Source: Bacilli bacterium
Lineage (GTDB): Bacteria > Bacillota_I > Bacilli_A > ML615J-28 > CAG-313
Assembly: GCA_900770645.1 (NCBI GenBank)
Contig: CAAGKY010000251.1
Span: 1 to 19,190 of the forward strand
Direction of reading: 5' to 3'
Length of the DNA stretch: 19,190 nucleotides
This document shows positions 6,061 to 13,442 of this stretch, one piece after another (the stretch's first letter is position 1; the number at the start of each line of letters is the position of its first letter). The translations under genes were made by a program, and so were the position numbers. The notes under the pieces were generated by a model that was not told where the DNA came from, did not search any database, and was given only the letters and a program-made list of their open reading frames with translations.

Positions 6061-6605
6061 ACATTATAATATATTACTTGTTGAATTCTCTTTGCTTCTT
6101 CAATTCCTTTAATAGCTTCAATTATTTTTAAACCGAAAGGAATTGCCGTTCCGGCAGAACGTGAAGTTATATAATTACCAGATTGAACAACTTCTGCTTC
6201 TTTTATATATATCCCATCTACTACATCTGATTCAACACTAGGAAAACATGTAAATTCTTTGTTTTTTAATAATCCCATTTTGCCTAGAATTCTTGGTGCA
6301 GCACAAATAGCTGCAATTAATTTATTTCTTTTAACAAATGAGGTAACAATTTGTTCAACAATAGGTTTATCTAAATCATTAAAAACTGCTTTACCACCAG
6401 GTATGATTAGAAAATCATAATCATCTATATTAATATCTTTTAGTAAATAGTCACATTTATAAATAACTTTACTTTGAGACAAAATATTATCTTGATTCAT
6501 CACACCAATTGTTGATACCTCAATACTAGCTCTTCTTAATAAATCAAGAGTAGCTATCATCTCAACGTCTTCAAAACCATTAGCTAATAAAATAATACCT
6601 TTCAT
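6051..6605 (-). CDS. DJ-1/PfpI family protein, YajL/ThiJ type
   Basis: 184 residues, the usual size for the DJ-1/YajL branch. The conserved pair is present: Glu15 in NGFEDVE and the nucleophile-elbow Cys101 in AAICAAP. The C-terminal segment TSRSAGTAIPFGLKIIE matches the DJ-1 signature region. Family members have been proposed as protein or nucleotide deglycases, oxidative-stress chaperones or glyoxalases; the true substrate is debated, so a generic name is safest. Cytoplasmic. ATG at 6603-6605 has AGAGG about 7 bases upstream, overlapping the stop codon of trmB. It is the last gene of the pepV-trmB operon. Confidence 0.88.
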   Translation of the reverse strand: MKGIILLANGFEDVEMIATLDLLRRASIEVSTIGVMNQDNILSQSKVIYKCDYLLKDINIDDYDFLIIPGGKAVFNDLDKPIVEQIVTSFVKRNKLIAAICAAPRILGKMGLLKNKEFTCFPSVESDVVDGIYIKEAEVVQSGNYITSRSAGTAIPFGLKIIEAIKGIEEAKRIQQVIYYNVKM

Positions 6606-6613
6606 AATAACCT

Positions 6614-7246
6614 CTATTTTTTAATTTTTATGTAATAGATTGGATTACCTTTACTCATGAATTTATCTTCGTATTCAGTTGTAATTATATCATCATTATT
6701 ACGATGAAGATCACAAGAGAATTCTAAGAAGTTATAATCTAAGCGATTAAATTCTTGAACACTATATTCAAATAAACCTATATTATCAGTTTTGAATTCA
6801 ATATCTCCTTTTTTATCTAAAATATTATCATAAACTTTTAAGAATGCTTCGCTTGTTAATCTTCTTTTAGCATGTCTTGTTTTAGGCCAAGGATCACTAA
6901 AGTTTAAGAAAATTTTATCTACTTCACCTTTTTTGAAATAATCACGTAATTTAATTGCGTCAACATTCAAAAAGTGAATATTATCAAGTCCTTCAACAGA
7001 TGCTTTTTCAACACCTTTGATTAACACACTATCGTATTTTTCAATACCTATATAGTTAATATTTTTATTTCTTTTGGCGTGTTCAATAATAAACTTACCT
7101 TTACCCATTCCTATTTCAATATATATTGGGTTCTTATTACCAAACTTTTTTTGCCATGCTCCTTTATATTCTTCAGGATTAGGGATAAATAATCCTAATT
7201 TATCTTGAAGACGTTCTTGAGCATTTTTAATTTTTCTAAGTCTCAT
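6614..7246 (-). CDS. trmB: tRNA (guanine-N7)-methyltransferase TrmB
   Basis: 210 residues, normal for bacterial TrmB, which uses S-adenosylmethionine to make m7G at position 46 of the tRNA variable loop. Visible are the SAM-binding loop EIGMGKGKF (residues 44-52), the acidic end of strand 2 in YIGIEK, the catalytic and tRNA-binding stretch NFSDPWPKTRHAKRRLT, and the late FKTDN motif. ATG at 7244-7246 has AGGTAA upstream within the last codons of the dipeptidase gene, with 1 base between the genes. Cytoplasmic. Confidence 0.96.
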   Translation of the reverse strand: MRLRKIKNAQERLQDKLGLFIPNPEEYKGAWQKKFGNKNPIYIEIGMGKGKFIIEHAKRNKNINYIGIEKYDSVLIKGVEKASVEGLDNIHFLNVDAIKLRDYFKKGEVDKIFLNFSDPWPKTRHAKRRLTSEAFLKVYDNILDKKGDIEFKTDNIGLFEYSVQEFNRLDYNFLEFSCDLHRNNDDIITTEYEDKFMSKGNPIYYIKIKK

Positions 7247-7247
7247 T

Positions 7248-8591
7248 TTATTTACCTAATTGATATATAGCTTCCGCGTATATCGCAATACCTTTTAAAA
7301 ATTCTTCTATGATTAAATATTCATTTGGTTGATGAACAACTGATGCAGCTCCTGGCATTTCCATCCCGAATGCTACTCCTTTTTTGATTGCCCGTGCATA
7401 TGTACCACCACCAATAGTACGTGGTTTATTAACTAAATCGTTAGTGTATTTAACATATGCATCATATAAAGTAGTAATTAATGGATCAGTTGGTTCAATA
7501 TAGTGTGGTTCTTTATCCGCAACTATTTGATACGATACTTTACATTCTTTTAAAGCATCTTCAAATTTATTTTTATCGAATCCTGTCGGATAACGCATAT
7601 CTAAAGTTAATTTTGAAGATTCTTTGTTAATATCTATAATACCAATATTACATGTTAAAACACCCATTTCTTGGTGTTCATAATTTACTTTAAGATTATT
7701 TAAGTAATAATCTTCATGTAATAATGCCCCAAATTTAACTAATTGGTGATTAGAAAAATTACTTAGGAAATTAAGCATATGAGTTCCTGCGTTAACTCCT
7801 TTGAATGGTTCCATAGCATGAGCTGATACACCCTTAATAGTATATATATACATATTATCTTTTTCTTCAACACTACCACTTAAATTGTTTTTATTTAAGT
7901 ATTCTTTAAATGATTCTTGATGATCTTTAATTGTTGCAGCTTCAATAGAATCAATAACAACATTAAATCTTTCTCCACCTTTAACATAAACAATATCTTC
8001 ATCAATATCAGTACTTGTTACAATAGTATTTAAAATACCTTTTTCACCATATATTAATGGGAAATCAGCATCAGGTGCAAATCCTACTTCTGGTAAACCG
8101 TATTTAGCTTTATAGTGATTTATACCACGCCAACCTGTTTCTTCATCTGTTCCTAGAATTAATTGAATTTTTTTATTCAATTTAATTCCTAAATCTTTAA
8201 TAATCTTTAATGCATAATACGCAGCCACTGTTGGACCTTTATCATCCATTGCACCTCTTGCATATATTTTACCATCATCAATGGTTGCAGAAAATGGTGG
8301 AAACTTCCAGTTAGATCCTGTTGGCACAACATCTAAGTGACATAAAACACCAATAGCTTCTTCTCCTTCACCATATTCAATAACACCAGCGTATCCTTCA
8401 TCATTAAATGTTTTAAAACCATCTTTTTTAGCCATTTCTAAAAATGCTTCTAATGCATTTTTAATACCTTCACCAAATGGTGCTCCAATTGAAACTGTTG
8501 ATTCATCTAAAACGCTATCTATTTGTAATAGTTTTTGTAATGATGAAATTGCTTCTTGTTCATATTTTTTTACATATTCAGAAAAATTCAT
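7248..8591 (-). CDS. pepV: M20 family dipeptidase PepV
   Basis: 447 residues from ATG at 8589-8591 (GAGGT 8 bases upstream). A longer in-frame start at 8633 would run through the sspI promoter and lacks such a site. PepV is a zinc-dependent cytoplasmic dipeptidase that degrades short peptides, including beta-Ala dipeptides. The two-zinc site is visible: His85 and Asp87 in CHLDVVP, Asp117 in AMDDKGP, the catalytic Glu150-Glu151 in GTDEETGW, Asp174/176 in APDADFP, and His about 420 in VVHQPNEY. The central lid domain interrupts the catalytic domain, as in the family. First gene of an operon with trmB and the DJ-1-like gene. Confidence 0.94.
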   Translation of the reverse strand: MNFSEYVKKYEQEAISSLQKLLQIDSVLDESTVSIGAPFGEGIKNALEAFLEMAKKDGFKTFNDEGYAGVIEYGEGEEAIGVLCHLDVVPTGSNWKFPPFSATIDDGKIYARGAMDDKGPTVAAYYALKIIKDLGIKLNKKIQLILGTDEETGWRGINHYKAKYGLPEVGFAPDADFPLIYGEKGILNTIVTSTDIDEDIVYVKGGERFNVVIDSIEAATIKDHQESFKEYLNKNNLSGSVEEKDNMYIYTIKGVSAHAMEPFKGVNAGTHMLNFLSNFSNHQLVKFGALLHEDYYLNNLKVNYEHQEMGVLTCNIGIIDINKESSKLTLDMRYPTGFDKNKFEDALKECKVSYQIVADKEPHYIEPTDPLITTLYDAYVKYTNDLVNKPRTIGGGTYARAIKKGVAFGMEMPGAASVVHQPNEYLIIEEFLKGIAIYAEAIYQLGK

Positions 8592-8608
8592 TGTTTTTAC
8601 CTCACTTA

Positions 8609-8637
8609 GTATATTTTCAAAAATTCCACACATAATA
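8609..8637 (+). promoter_or_regulatory. Predicted sigma-G (forespore) promoter of sspI
   Basis: GTATA (8609-8613), 17-base spacer, CATAATA (8631-8637). This fits the sigma-G consensus known from Bacillus (GHATR, 17-18 bases, CATNHTA) at every defined position. It is followed about 20 bases later by GAGGTGG and the sspI start, and it overlaps the 5' region of the divergent pepV. Confidence 0.72.
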
Positions 8638-8666
8638 TAAATATCTAATATTAATGAGGTGGAAAT

Positions 8667-8873
8667 ATGGATTTAGATATCCGCAAAGCTGTTATTAACA
8701 ACTTAAATAATGCAAGTCATGATGATATTGAAACAACCATTAAGAATGCCTTAGAATTATCTGAAGAAAAAACTTTACCAGGTTTAGGGGTTTTATTTGA
8801 AATTCTTTGGAAAAATTCTGATAATGATTGGAAAAATGATTGTATTCATCAGCTCGCAAAATATCTTAATTAA
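8667..8873 (+). CDS. sspI: Small acid-soluble spore protein, SspI family
   Basis: 68 residues against about 71 for Bacillus SspI. The N-terminus MDLDIRKAVI, the central EEKTLPGLGVLFE and the following W-K segment match the SspI family closely. This is a minor SASP, distinct from the DNA-binding alpha/beta type, made in the developing forespore and stored in the spore core. GAGGTGG lies 4 bases before ATG 8667. A sigma-G type promoter precedes it and a hairpin terminator follows, so it is a single-gene forespore transcript. It is strong evidence that the organism makes endospores or descends from one that did. Confidence 0.93.
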   Translation: MDLDIRKAVINNLNNASHDDIETTIKNALELSEEKTLPGLGVLFEILWKNSDNDWKNDCIHQLAKYLN

Positions 8874-8879
8874 TTTAAA

Positions 8880-8897
8880 AAGGCTTTATTAAGCCTT
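8880..8897. terminator. Bidirectional terminator between sspI and the EIIB-like gene
   Basis: 7-bp stem AAGGCTT / AAGCCTT, 4-base loop, followed by ATTTTTT on the plus strand and preceded by AAAA on it (T-run for the minus strand). It includes bases of the minus-strand stop codon. Confidence 0.8.
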
Positions 8898-9264
8898 ATT
8901 TTTTGTATTGTTCTAGTTCATCTGCCATTTCTTTTGATGAACATTTAATTACATTACCTGTAATTTGTGTCCCGACATTTAATGCTTTTAAATCTTCAAT
9001 AGATACTTGTGTGATATCTTTTACTTCTACTAATACTCTATTTAATTGTCTTTCAATGCGTTCAATATTTTCAATTCCACCAAAGATTGGAACAAATGTA
9101 GCTTGAAGGTTTTTATGTTTTTTATTCATCTTAACTTGTTTAATTACTGTTAGAATAAATTTAACAATTAAGATAATTAAAATACTTCCGATAAAGATTC
9201 CTAAAATTGTTAATACTACTATTACTTCAGGATTTTCAATCCCTGCTTTTTCTAAAAAATTCAT
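8896..9264 (-). CDS. Membrane-anchored degenerate PTS EIIB-like domain protein
   Basis: 122 residues: a membrane helix at about 13-41, a basic stretch, then a domain (about 58-122) that resembles the EIIB domain of glucose-type phosphotransferase systems. By eye, ENIERIERQLNRVLVEVKD lines up without gaps with the EIIB segment around the phosphorylated Cys, but the Cys position is Gln73. The later VSIEDLKALNVGTQITGNVIK also follows the EIIB pattern. So it probably cannot carry phosphate and may be a regulator, or bind a PTS or sensor partner. ATG at 9262-9264 has AGGAG about 8 bases upstream. Single-gene unit divergent from the coat gene. Confidence 0.7.
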   Translation of the reverse strand: MNFLEKAGIENPEVIVVLTILGIFIGSILIILIVKFILTVIKQVKMNKKHKNLQATFVPIFGGIENIERIERQLNRVLVEVKDITQVSIEDLKALNVGTQITGNVIKCSSKEMADELEQYKK

Positions 9265-9304
9265 GTTATTCTCCTATATATATTTTATATCATTCCTATT
9301 ATCA

Positions 9305-9333
9305 ATTATACTACATTTTTATACTTTTGACAA
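9305..9333 (-). promoter_or_regulatory. Strong housekeeping promoter of the EIIB-like gene
   Basis: Minus strand TTGTCA (9328-9333), 17-base spacer, TATAAT (9305-9310). Eleven of twelve consensus bases, one of the best vegetative promoters in the window. Confidence 0.75.
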
Positions 9334-9370
9334 TTATTTTATTAACGCCCATTCTTTTTTTCTATTTAAT

Positions 9371-9379
9371 CATAATATA
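9371..9379 (+). promoter_or_regulatory. Possible sigma-K -10 element of the coat gene
   Basis: CATAATATA fits the sigma-K -10 pattern CATANNNTA. The short AC of the -35 is not at the expected 16-17 bases, so this is suggestive only. Spacing to the AGGTG site leaves a short leader. Confidence 0.4.
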
Positions 9380-9401
9380 TAGTGAAAGCGAGGTGCTTAT
9401 T

Positions 9402-9800
9402 ATGGGATGCCTTACTACAAGTAATACTGTTACCAATAACGAAAATCGTAGTTCCATTTATTCTTTGTTAAAGAGAATTGATCAATTACAAAAAGATGTT
9501 ATTCTTAATAACTTACGAAATGGTTGTGAAAATTGTTCACTTGGTTCTTTAAACAATACTAAACCTATTTCTATTTATAATTCAGTAGGTATGTTTTCTG
9601 CAACTTTAGATGCAGCTAACACTACAAGTACAACTTTATTTAGAATTGAAGAAGTTAGTGGAGAAACTGTTGTTTTACGTTTACTTCAAATCACAGATGG
9701 AGTAATTACTTGTACTGATTTTACAATCGTTTATAATATTGATTGTATTTGTGCAGTACAATGTTTTGACGCAATTAATTGTGAACGTTGTGGTAATTAG
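9402..9800 (+). CDS. cotZ: Spore coat protein, CotY/CotZ family
   Basis: 132 residues from ATG at 9402, with AGGTG 6 bases upstream; the longer reading frame upstream is not coding. CotY and CotZ are cysteine-rich proteins of the outermost coat or exosporium basal layer that self-assemble into lattices, with disulfide links. Family-type features are the GCENCSLGSL region, the central PISIYNSVGMF, the TTLFRIEEVSGETVVLRLL core, and the tail NIDCICAVQCFDAINCERC. Nine Cys are present (3, 42, 45, 104, 115, 117, 121, 127, 130). The sequence is shorter at the N-terminus than Bacillus CotZ (about 148 residues). It stands alone between a sigma-K-like -10 and a long hairpin terminator. CotY versus CotZ cannot be told apart. 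Confidence 0.83.
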   Translation: MGCLTTSNTVTNNENRSSIYSLLKRIDQLQKDVILNNLRNGCENCSLGSLNNTKPISIYNSVGMFSATLDAANTTSTTLFRIEEVSGETVVLRLLQITDGVITCTDFTIVYNIDCICAVQCFDAINCERCGN

Positions 9801-9805
9801 ATAAT

Positions 9806-9835
9806 AAAGGGAAACATTTATAAATGTTTCCCTTT
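9806..9835. terminator. Perfect 30-bp palindromic bidirectional terminator
   Basis: 15-base arms AAAGGGAAACATTTA / TAAATGTTTCCCTTT with no spacer. It lies between the convergent coat gene and metallophosphoesterase gene. Confidence 0.8.
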
Positions 9836-9841
9836 GTTATT

Positions 9842-10561
9842 TTAATTTTTTTTATATAAATAGAAATTACTAGAAATAAAATCTCGTTCAGGCATTTCTT
9901 TTCGATACATATCTTCTGCTACAATATCCGCATTATAATCTAAAACAAAATGTTCATATGTACATTTACCGTTATCAAGCGTTAAAATCATACATCTAGT
10001 AATATTTTTACCAGGATATGGGCATCCACATGATCCAGGATTTAAATATAAAGCATTACCATCAATTTGTGAAGATATATGTTCATGTCCATAACATATA
10101 ACATCTGCATTAAATTCTCTAAACAATAAATTTAAGTTTTCTTTAGTTGCGTTGTGTTCAATAAATTCAAAATGAACAGGATCTATGCTTCTTAATGGAT
10201 AATGAATAAAAGTAAGTTTTACACCTTCTATTTTCTTATCTATTTGATAAACTGTATTTTCTAAAAAACTCGCATGTTTTTTATCAATACTCTTTTTTAC
10301 CCAATCTTGATGTGTTGATTCTGTACAACTATTAGGATTAGAGAAACCATATAAATAATATTTTTCATGATTTCCTCTAATACTAGTAAACTTTGGTAGT
10401 GTTGTGACAATATCTAATACTTCATTAGAATTAGGCCCTATAGCTATTAAATCTCCTAAAGATATAATTTCATCTAACTTTTTATCTTCAAAAAAGTTAA
10501 GTACTGTTTTTAATGCTAGGTCATTTCCATGAACATCAGTAAAAATACCTATTTTATACAT
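9842..10561 (-). CDS. Calcineurin-like metallophosphoesterase
   Basis: 239 residues. The two-metal phosphoesterase signature is complete: Asp9 and His11 in FTDVHGN, Asp37 in LGDLIAIGP, Asn64-His65 in RGNHE, His120 in FIHYP, and His159 plus His161 in YGHEH, followed by LNPGS. It belongs to the YfcE/MJ0936-like branch of small cytoplasmic phosphodiesterases or phosphatases; I cannot name the substrate. ATG at 10559-10561 has TAGGAG about 7 bases upstream, overlapping the stop codon of the P-loop gene before it (9-base gap), so the two form an operon. There is no signal peptide. Confidence 0.9.
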   Translation of the reverse strand: MYKIGIFTDVHGNDLALKTVLNFFEDKKLDEIISLGDLIAIGPNSNEVLDIVTTLPKFTSIRGNHEKYYLYGFSNPNSCTESTHQDWVKKSIDKKHASFLENTVYQIDKKIEGVKLTFIHYPLRSIDPVHFEFIEHNATKENLNLLFREFNADVICYGHEHISSQIDGNALYLNPGSCGCPYPGKNITRCMILTLDNGKCTYEHFVLDYNADIVAEDMYRKEMPERDFISSNFYLYKKN

Positions 10562-10570
10562 ATATTACTC

Positions 10571-11350
10571 CTAGTCTAAATATAGTTTATTAAATATTTT
10601 TTCTATTTCTATTTCATCAATATGTCCGCTATATTTAACTACTGGGGTTGTATTTGTTAATGCGTAACTATAATTAATTACTTGTTCTTTGTTAGCCATA
10701 TCATCATATATCTCTAAACAACTGGCAACATCGATAATACACTCCATTCCTGTTGACTCAATGAAGTGATTTTGAGCTCCCCTTCCAAGAATAATTAAAC
10801 CATTGACTGGTATCTTAAAATCATTAACAACTGGCATACTACCAGTAAATGGTGAACTAATGATATACCCACCTAGTTTGTTAGGTTCCACTAGGATTGT
10901 ATCATCACTTACAAATTCACTTGATGCATATTTTGATAACCATGTTTTAATAAAATTAGACTTACCAGATTTTTTATTTCCCACAATTAACATCGCACCA
11001 CCACTAACTGTTACGCATGAAGAACGTAAAAGTAAGTAACCATGTTCACTCATTACTTCACCAAATCTTAATAGTGATAACTCATATTCATAGCGTTTTT
11101 TGTTTTTTAAAGTAGAAAGGATATAAAAGATTGTTTTAGTTGTTAGGTACTTAATTTTTATTATTGTTTTTCCAAAACTGTCTTTTACATCTTTTAAGCT
11201 AGGATCATCTAAAAACTCTTCTACTTGATAAAACTCTATTGAATGCATTGCTTCTTCTGTAGTTTCAATTTCGAACTTTTTAAATATTTTTTTGTGGTCT
11301 TCAGTAAAATCGAAAGACCATATTGTATTTGCTATTATGTATTTTGCCAT
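10571..11350 (-). CDS. HPr-kinase-like P-loop protein
   Basis: 259 residues from ATG at 11348-11350; GGAGG stands 8 bases upstream, while the nearer ATG at 11356 is only 2 bases from it. The C-terminal two thirds follow the core of HPr kinase/phosphorylase-like proteins: LLLRSSCVTVSGGAMLIVG, Walker A GNKKSGKS (residues 124-131), then SEFVSDDTILVEP with Asp149-Asp150 matching the conserved acidic pair after the P-loop. It lacks the N-terminal domain and the C-terminal signature helices of true HprK, and the first 100 residues match nothing I know. Such orphan kinase-like proteins occur in some RiPP clusters, but no peptide genes are here. It is paired with a phosphoesterase, which hints at opposing kinase and phosphatase roles; this is inference. 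Confidence 0.7.
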   Translation of the reverse strand: MAKYIIANTIWSFDFTEDHKKIFKKFEIETTEEAMHSIEFYQVEEFLDDPSLKDVKDSFGKTIIKIKYLTTKTIFYILSTLKNKKRYEYELSLLRFGEVMSEHGYLLLRSSCVTVSGGAMLIVGNKKSGKSNFIKTWLSKYASSEFVSDDTILVEPNKLGGYIISSPFTGSMPVVNDFKIPVNGLIILGRGAQNHFIESTGMECIIDVASCLEIYDDMANKEQVINYSYALTNTTPVVKYSGHIDEIEIEKIFNKLYLD

Positions 11351-11387
11351 ATACATATCCTCCAACTTTCTTTTCCCTAACACTTAT

Positions 11388-11393
11388 ATTATA
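11388..11393 (-). promoter_or_regulatory. Predicted -10 element of the P-loop/phosphoesterase operon
   Basis: TATAAT on the minus strand, about 38 bases before the start codon. Upstream TTTACA or TTACAC (18-19 base spacing) may serve as the -35. Confidence 0.45.
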
Positions 11394-11433
11394 TCACTTT
11401 TATTTAATATTGTGTAAAAATAACTCATAAATT

Positions 11434-11461
11434 AAAAAAAGTTGTATAAAACAACTTTTTT
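11434..11461 (-). terminator. Terminator after tsaD
   Basis: GTTGT / ACAAC core flanked by A7 and T6 (12-bp stem in total, 5-base loop), 7 bases past the tsaD stop. It ends the large cell wall/t6A operon. Confidence 0.78.
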
Positions 11462-11467
11462 AATCAC

Positions 11468-12424
11468 TTATTTTTGATATTTATCTTGAAAATATCCTGC
11501 AACTCCTATCATTGCTGCATTGTCTGTACAGTATTTAAAGCTTGGGAAAGTAATACGTAACCCATCTACTTTATTTACTTCATTAGTTAATGCTGATCTT
11601 AAGCCTTTGTTAGCTGCAACCCCACCTGCAACTATTATTTGTTTAGCCTTATATTCTTTAGCAGCTCTAATTGTTTTTTCACATAAAACATCAATAACTG
11701 CTTCTTGGAATGATGCTGCTAAATCATTTGCGTTTAGTTTTTCACCTTTCATATCTAGTTTATTGCATAAATTAATAACAGCTGATTTTAATCCTGAGAA
11801 ACTAAAATCATAACTATCTTTTCCTAGTTTAACATGTGGTAGTGGATATGTAGGACTACCAAGGGCTGCCATTTTATCAATAATTGGTCCACCAGGATAT
11901 CCTACTTTAACAACACGTGCTACTTTATCGTAACTTTCTCCAACTGCATCATCTAGGGTTTCACCTAATATTTCGAAATCCATATGATCTTTCATAAGTA
12001 CAAGTTCTGTATGTCCACCTGATACAACTAACGCAAGAACTGGGAAAGTAAAATCATCTTCTAAATAGTTAGCATATATATGACCATGTATATGATTAAC
12101 CATTATTACTTCTTTATTGTAAGCTAATCCTAATGTTTTAGCAGCATTAATTCCGACCATTAATGATCCAACTAATCCTGGATTAGCAGTTACTGCTATT
12201 TTGTCAATATCTTCGAATGTTAAATTAGCTTCTTTCATTGCTTGATCAATAACATATGTTATTTTTTCAATATGATGACGACTAGCAATTTCTGGAACTA
12301 CTCCTCCATATTTAGTATGAATATCTATTTGGGTAAATACTACATTACTTAATACTTTTTTTCCGTCTTCTACTATTGATACTGCTGTTTCATCACAACT
12401 TGATTCAATCGCAAGTATTTTCAC
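11468..12424 (-). CDS. tsaD: tRNA threonylcarbamoyltransferase TsaD
   Basis: 318 residues. TsaD transfers the threonylcarbamoyl group from TC-AMP to A37 of ANN-decoding tRNAs (t6A). The ASKHA-fold marks are present: ESSCDET near the start, metal ligands His111 and His115 in [17 protein letters not shown], the GYPGGP and [11 protein letters not shown] segments, AGGVAAN, and metal ligand Asp301 in CTDNAAM. The start is GTG at 12422-12424, directly after the rimI stop, with AAGGTGA 7 bases upstream inside rimI. Order tsaE-tsaB-rimI-tsaD matches Bacillus. Confidence 0.97.
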   Translation of the reverse strand: MKILAIESSCDETAVSIVEDGKKVLSNVVFTQIDIHTKYGGVVPEIASRHHIEKITYVIDQAMKEANLTFEDIDKIAVTANPGLVGSLMVGINAAKTLGLAYNKEVIMVNHIHGHIYANYLEDDFTFPVLALVVSGGHTELVLMKDHMDFEILGETLDDAVGESYDKVARVVKVGYPGGPIIDKMAALGSPTYPLPHVKLGKDSYDFSFSGLKSAVINLCNKLDMKGEKLNANDLAASFQEAVIDVLCEKTIRAAKEYKAKQIIVAGGVAANKGLRSALTNEVNKVDGLRITFPSFKYCTDNAAMIGVAGYFQDKYQK

Positions 12425-12859
12425 TTAAATCACCTTCTTCATAATTAATGCATTTGAGCCATCTTGGTAGTAATTATTTCTAATACTGATTTGTTCAAAT
12501 TCTTGGTGTTGATAAAATTTGATTGCTTGATAATTATGTTCTTTTACTTCAAGCATTATTTCTTTCATATTCTTTTCTTTAGCAACACTTACCATTTTGT
12601 TAAATAATGCGATACCATAACCTTTATGTTGATATCTTTTATCAATAACAAAATTAATTACATCTACTGTTTCTTCGACCATCCAAACACTTAAATAACC
12701 AATTACTTCATTATCACATACACCTACATAAAAGTAAGCAAATTGATTATGTAATTCAGATTGTAACATTTCACACCCTACTGTTTCTTTTAATAACTCT
12801 TCTTCAAGTTTTACTAAAGTAGGTATATCACTTTTTTGAATATTTCTTATTTCAAACAT
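12425..12859 (-). CDS. rimI: Ribosomal protein bS18 N-acetyltransferase RimI-like (GNAT)
   Basis: 144 residues from ATG at 12857-12859, one base after the tsaB stop, with GGAG in the last codons of tsaB. The longer frame reaching to 12904 lies within tsaB and would add a stretch unlike RimI. GNAT fold: strand-helix start FEIRNIQKSDI, beta strands with YVGVCDNEVIGYLS, and the acetyl-CoA loop QHKGYG (77-82), then MLEVKEHNYQAIKFYQHQEF, the RimI signature region. In E. coli the enzyme acetylates bS18; other GNAT substrates are possible. Its place between tsaB and tsaD is the conserved Firmicute arrangement. Confidence 0.9.
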   Translation of the reverse strand: MFEIRNIQKSDIPTLVKLEEELLKETVGCEMLQSELHNQFAYFYVGVCDNEVIGYLSVWMVEETVDVINFVIDKRYQHKGYGIALFNKMVSVAKEKNMKEIMLEVKEHNYQAIKFYQHQEFEQISIRNNYYQDGSNALIMKKVI

Positions 12860-12860
12860 T

Positions 12861-13442
12861 TTATACTCCACTACGTAAGTAAGTAGGTACAAAAGCATGA
12901 ACATCTTTTTCTTCTTTAATTAAATTATACTTAAGTAATAAATCTACTTGATATTTAGTATCTTCAACATTAATTACTTTGTACGCTCCATATTGATTTT
13001 CCAATACTTCGTTTTCAATAAATGTTTCATCTAATAATACTTCTATATCTTGTTCGTTAACTTTTACTACTTTCGCAAATGAGTTACCGCGTCTTGCGTC
13101 CATTACTACTTGGTAAATTCCTAGATTTTTTAATTCATTACTTAAAATTAAATCTAAAGAGCTAAAACTAAATAACTTAATACCTTTCGCATATGCAAGT
13201 ACTTTCGCAACCGTACAAGCAATTCTAACTCCTGTGTATGATCCAGGGCCTCTACCTACATATAATTCATCTAAATCATCTACAGTGATTTGATTTTTAT
13301 TTAAGAATTCTTCTAAAACATCGATTAATTTTTCAGAATGATTATTATTACCTTCCATTAATACTTCATTAACGATGTTATCATCTTCCATAAGACATAA
13401 ATATAAATATTTATTAGAGGTATTTAAAAATAATCTTAACAT
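12861..13442 (-). CDS. tsaB: t6A synthesis protein TsaB
   Basis: 193 residues, slightly shorter than Bacillus TsaB. It is the pseudo-enzyme paralogue of TsaD that dimerises with it to hold the t6A complex together. The hallmark GRGPGSYTGVRIA (residues 63-75) is intact. The C-terminal region is shortened and divergent, as is common in low-GC lineages. ATG at 13440-13442 overlaps the end of tsaE by 7 bases. Confidence 0.94.
   Translation of the reverse strand: MLRLFLNTSNKYLYLCLMEDDNIVNEVLMEGNNNHSEKLIDVLEEFLNKNQITVDDLDELYVGRGPGSYTGVRIACTVAKVLAYAKGIKLFSFSSLDLILSNELKNLGIYQVVMDARRGNSFAKVVKVNEQDIEVLLDETFIENEVLENQYGAYKVINVEDTKYQVDLLLKYNLIKEEKDVHAFVPTYLRSGV

Noticed and set aside
8592..8633. Longer N-terminus for PepV
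   Set aside because: It would overlap the sspI promoter, and the ATG at 8591 has a well placed GAGGT.
9207..9401. Longer N-terminus for the coat protein
   Set aside because: It runs back through the promoter region of the divergent EIIB-like gene and its residues are low-complexity; AGGTG marks the start at 9402.
12860..12904. Longer N-terminus for RimI overlapping tsaB
   Set aside because: The ATG at 12859 has GGAG and one-base spacing to tsaB; the added residues do not resemble RimI.
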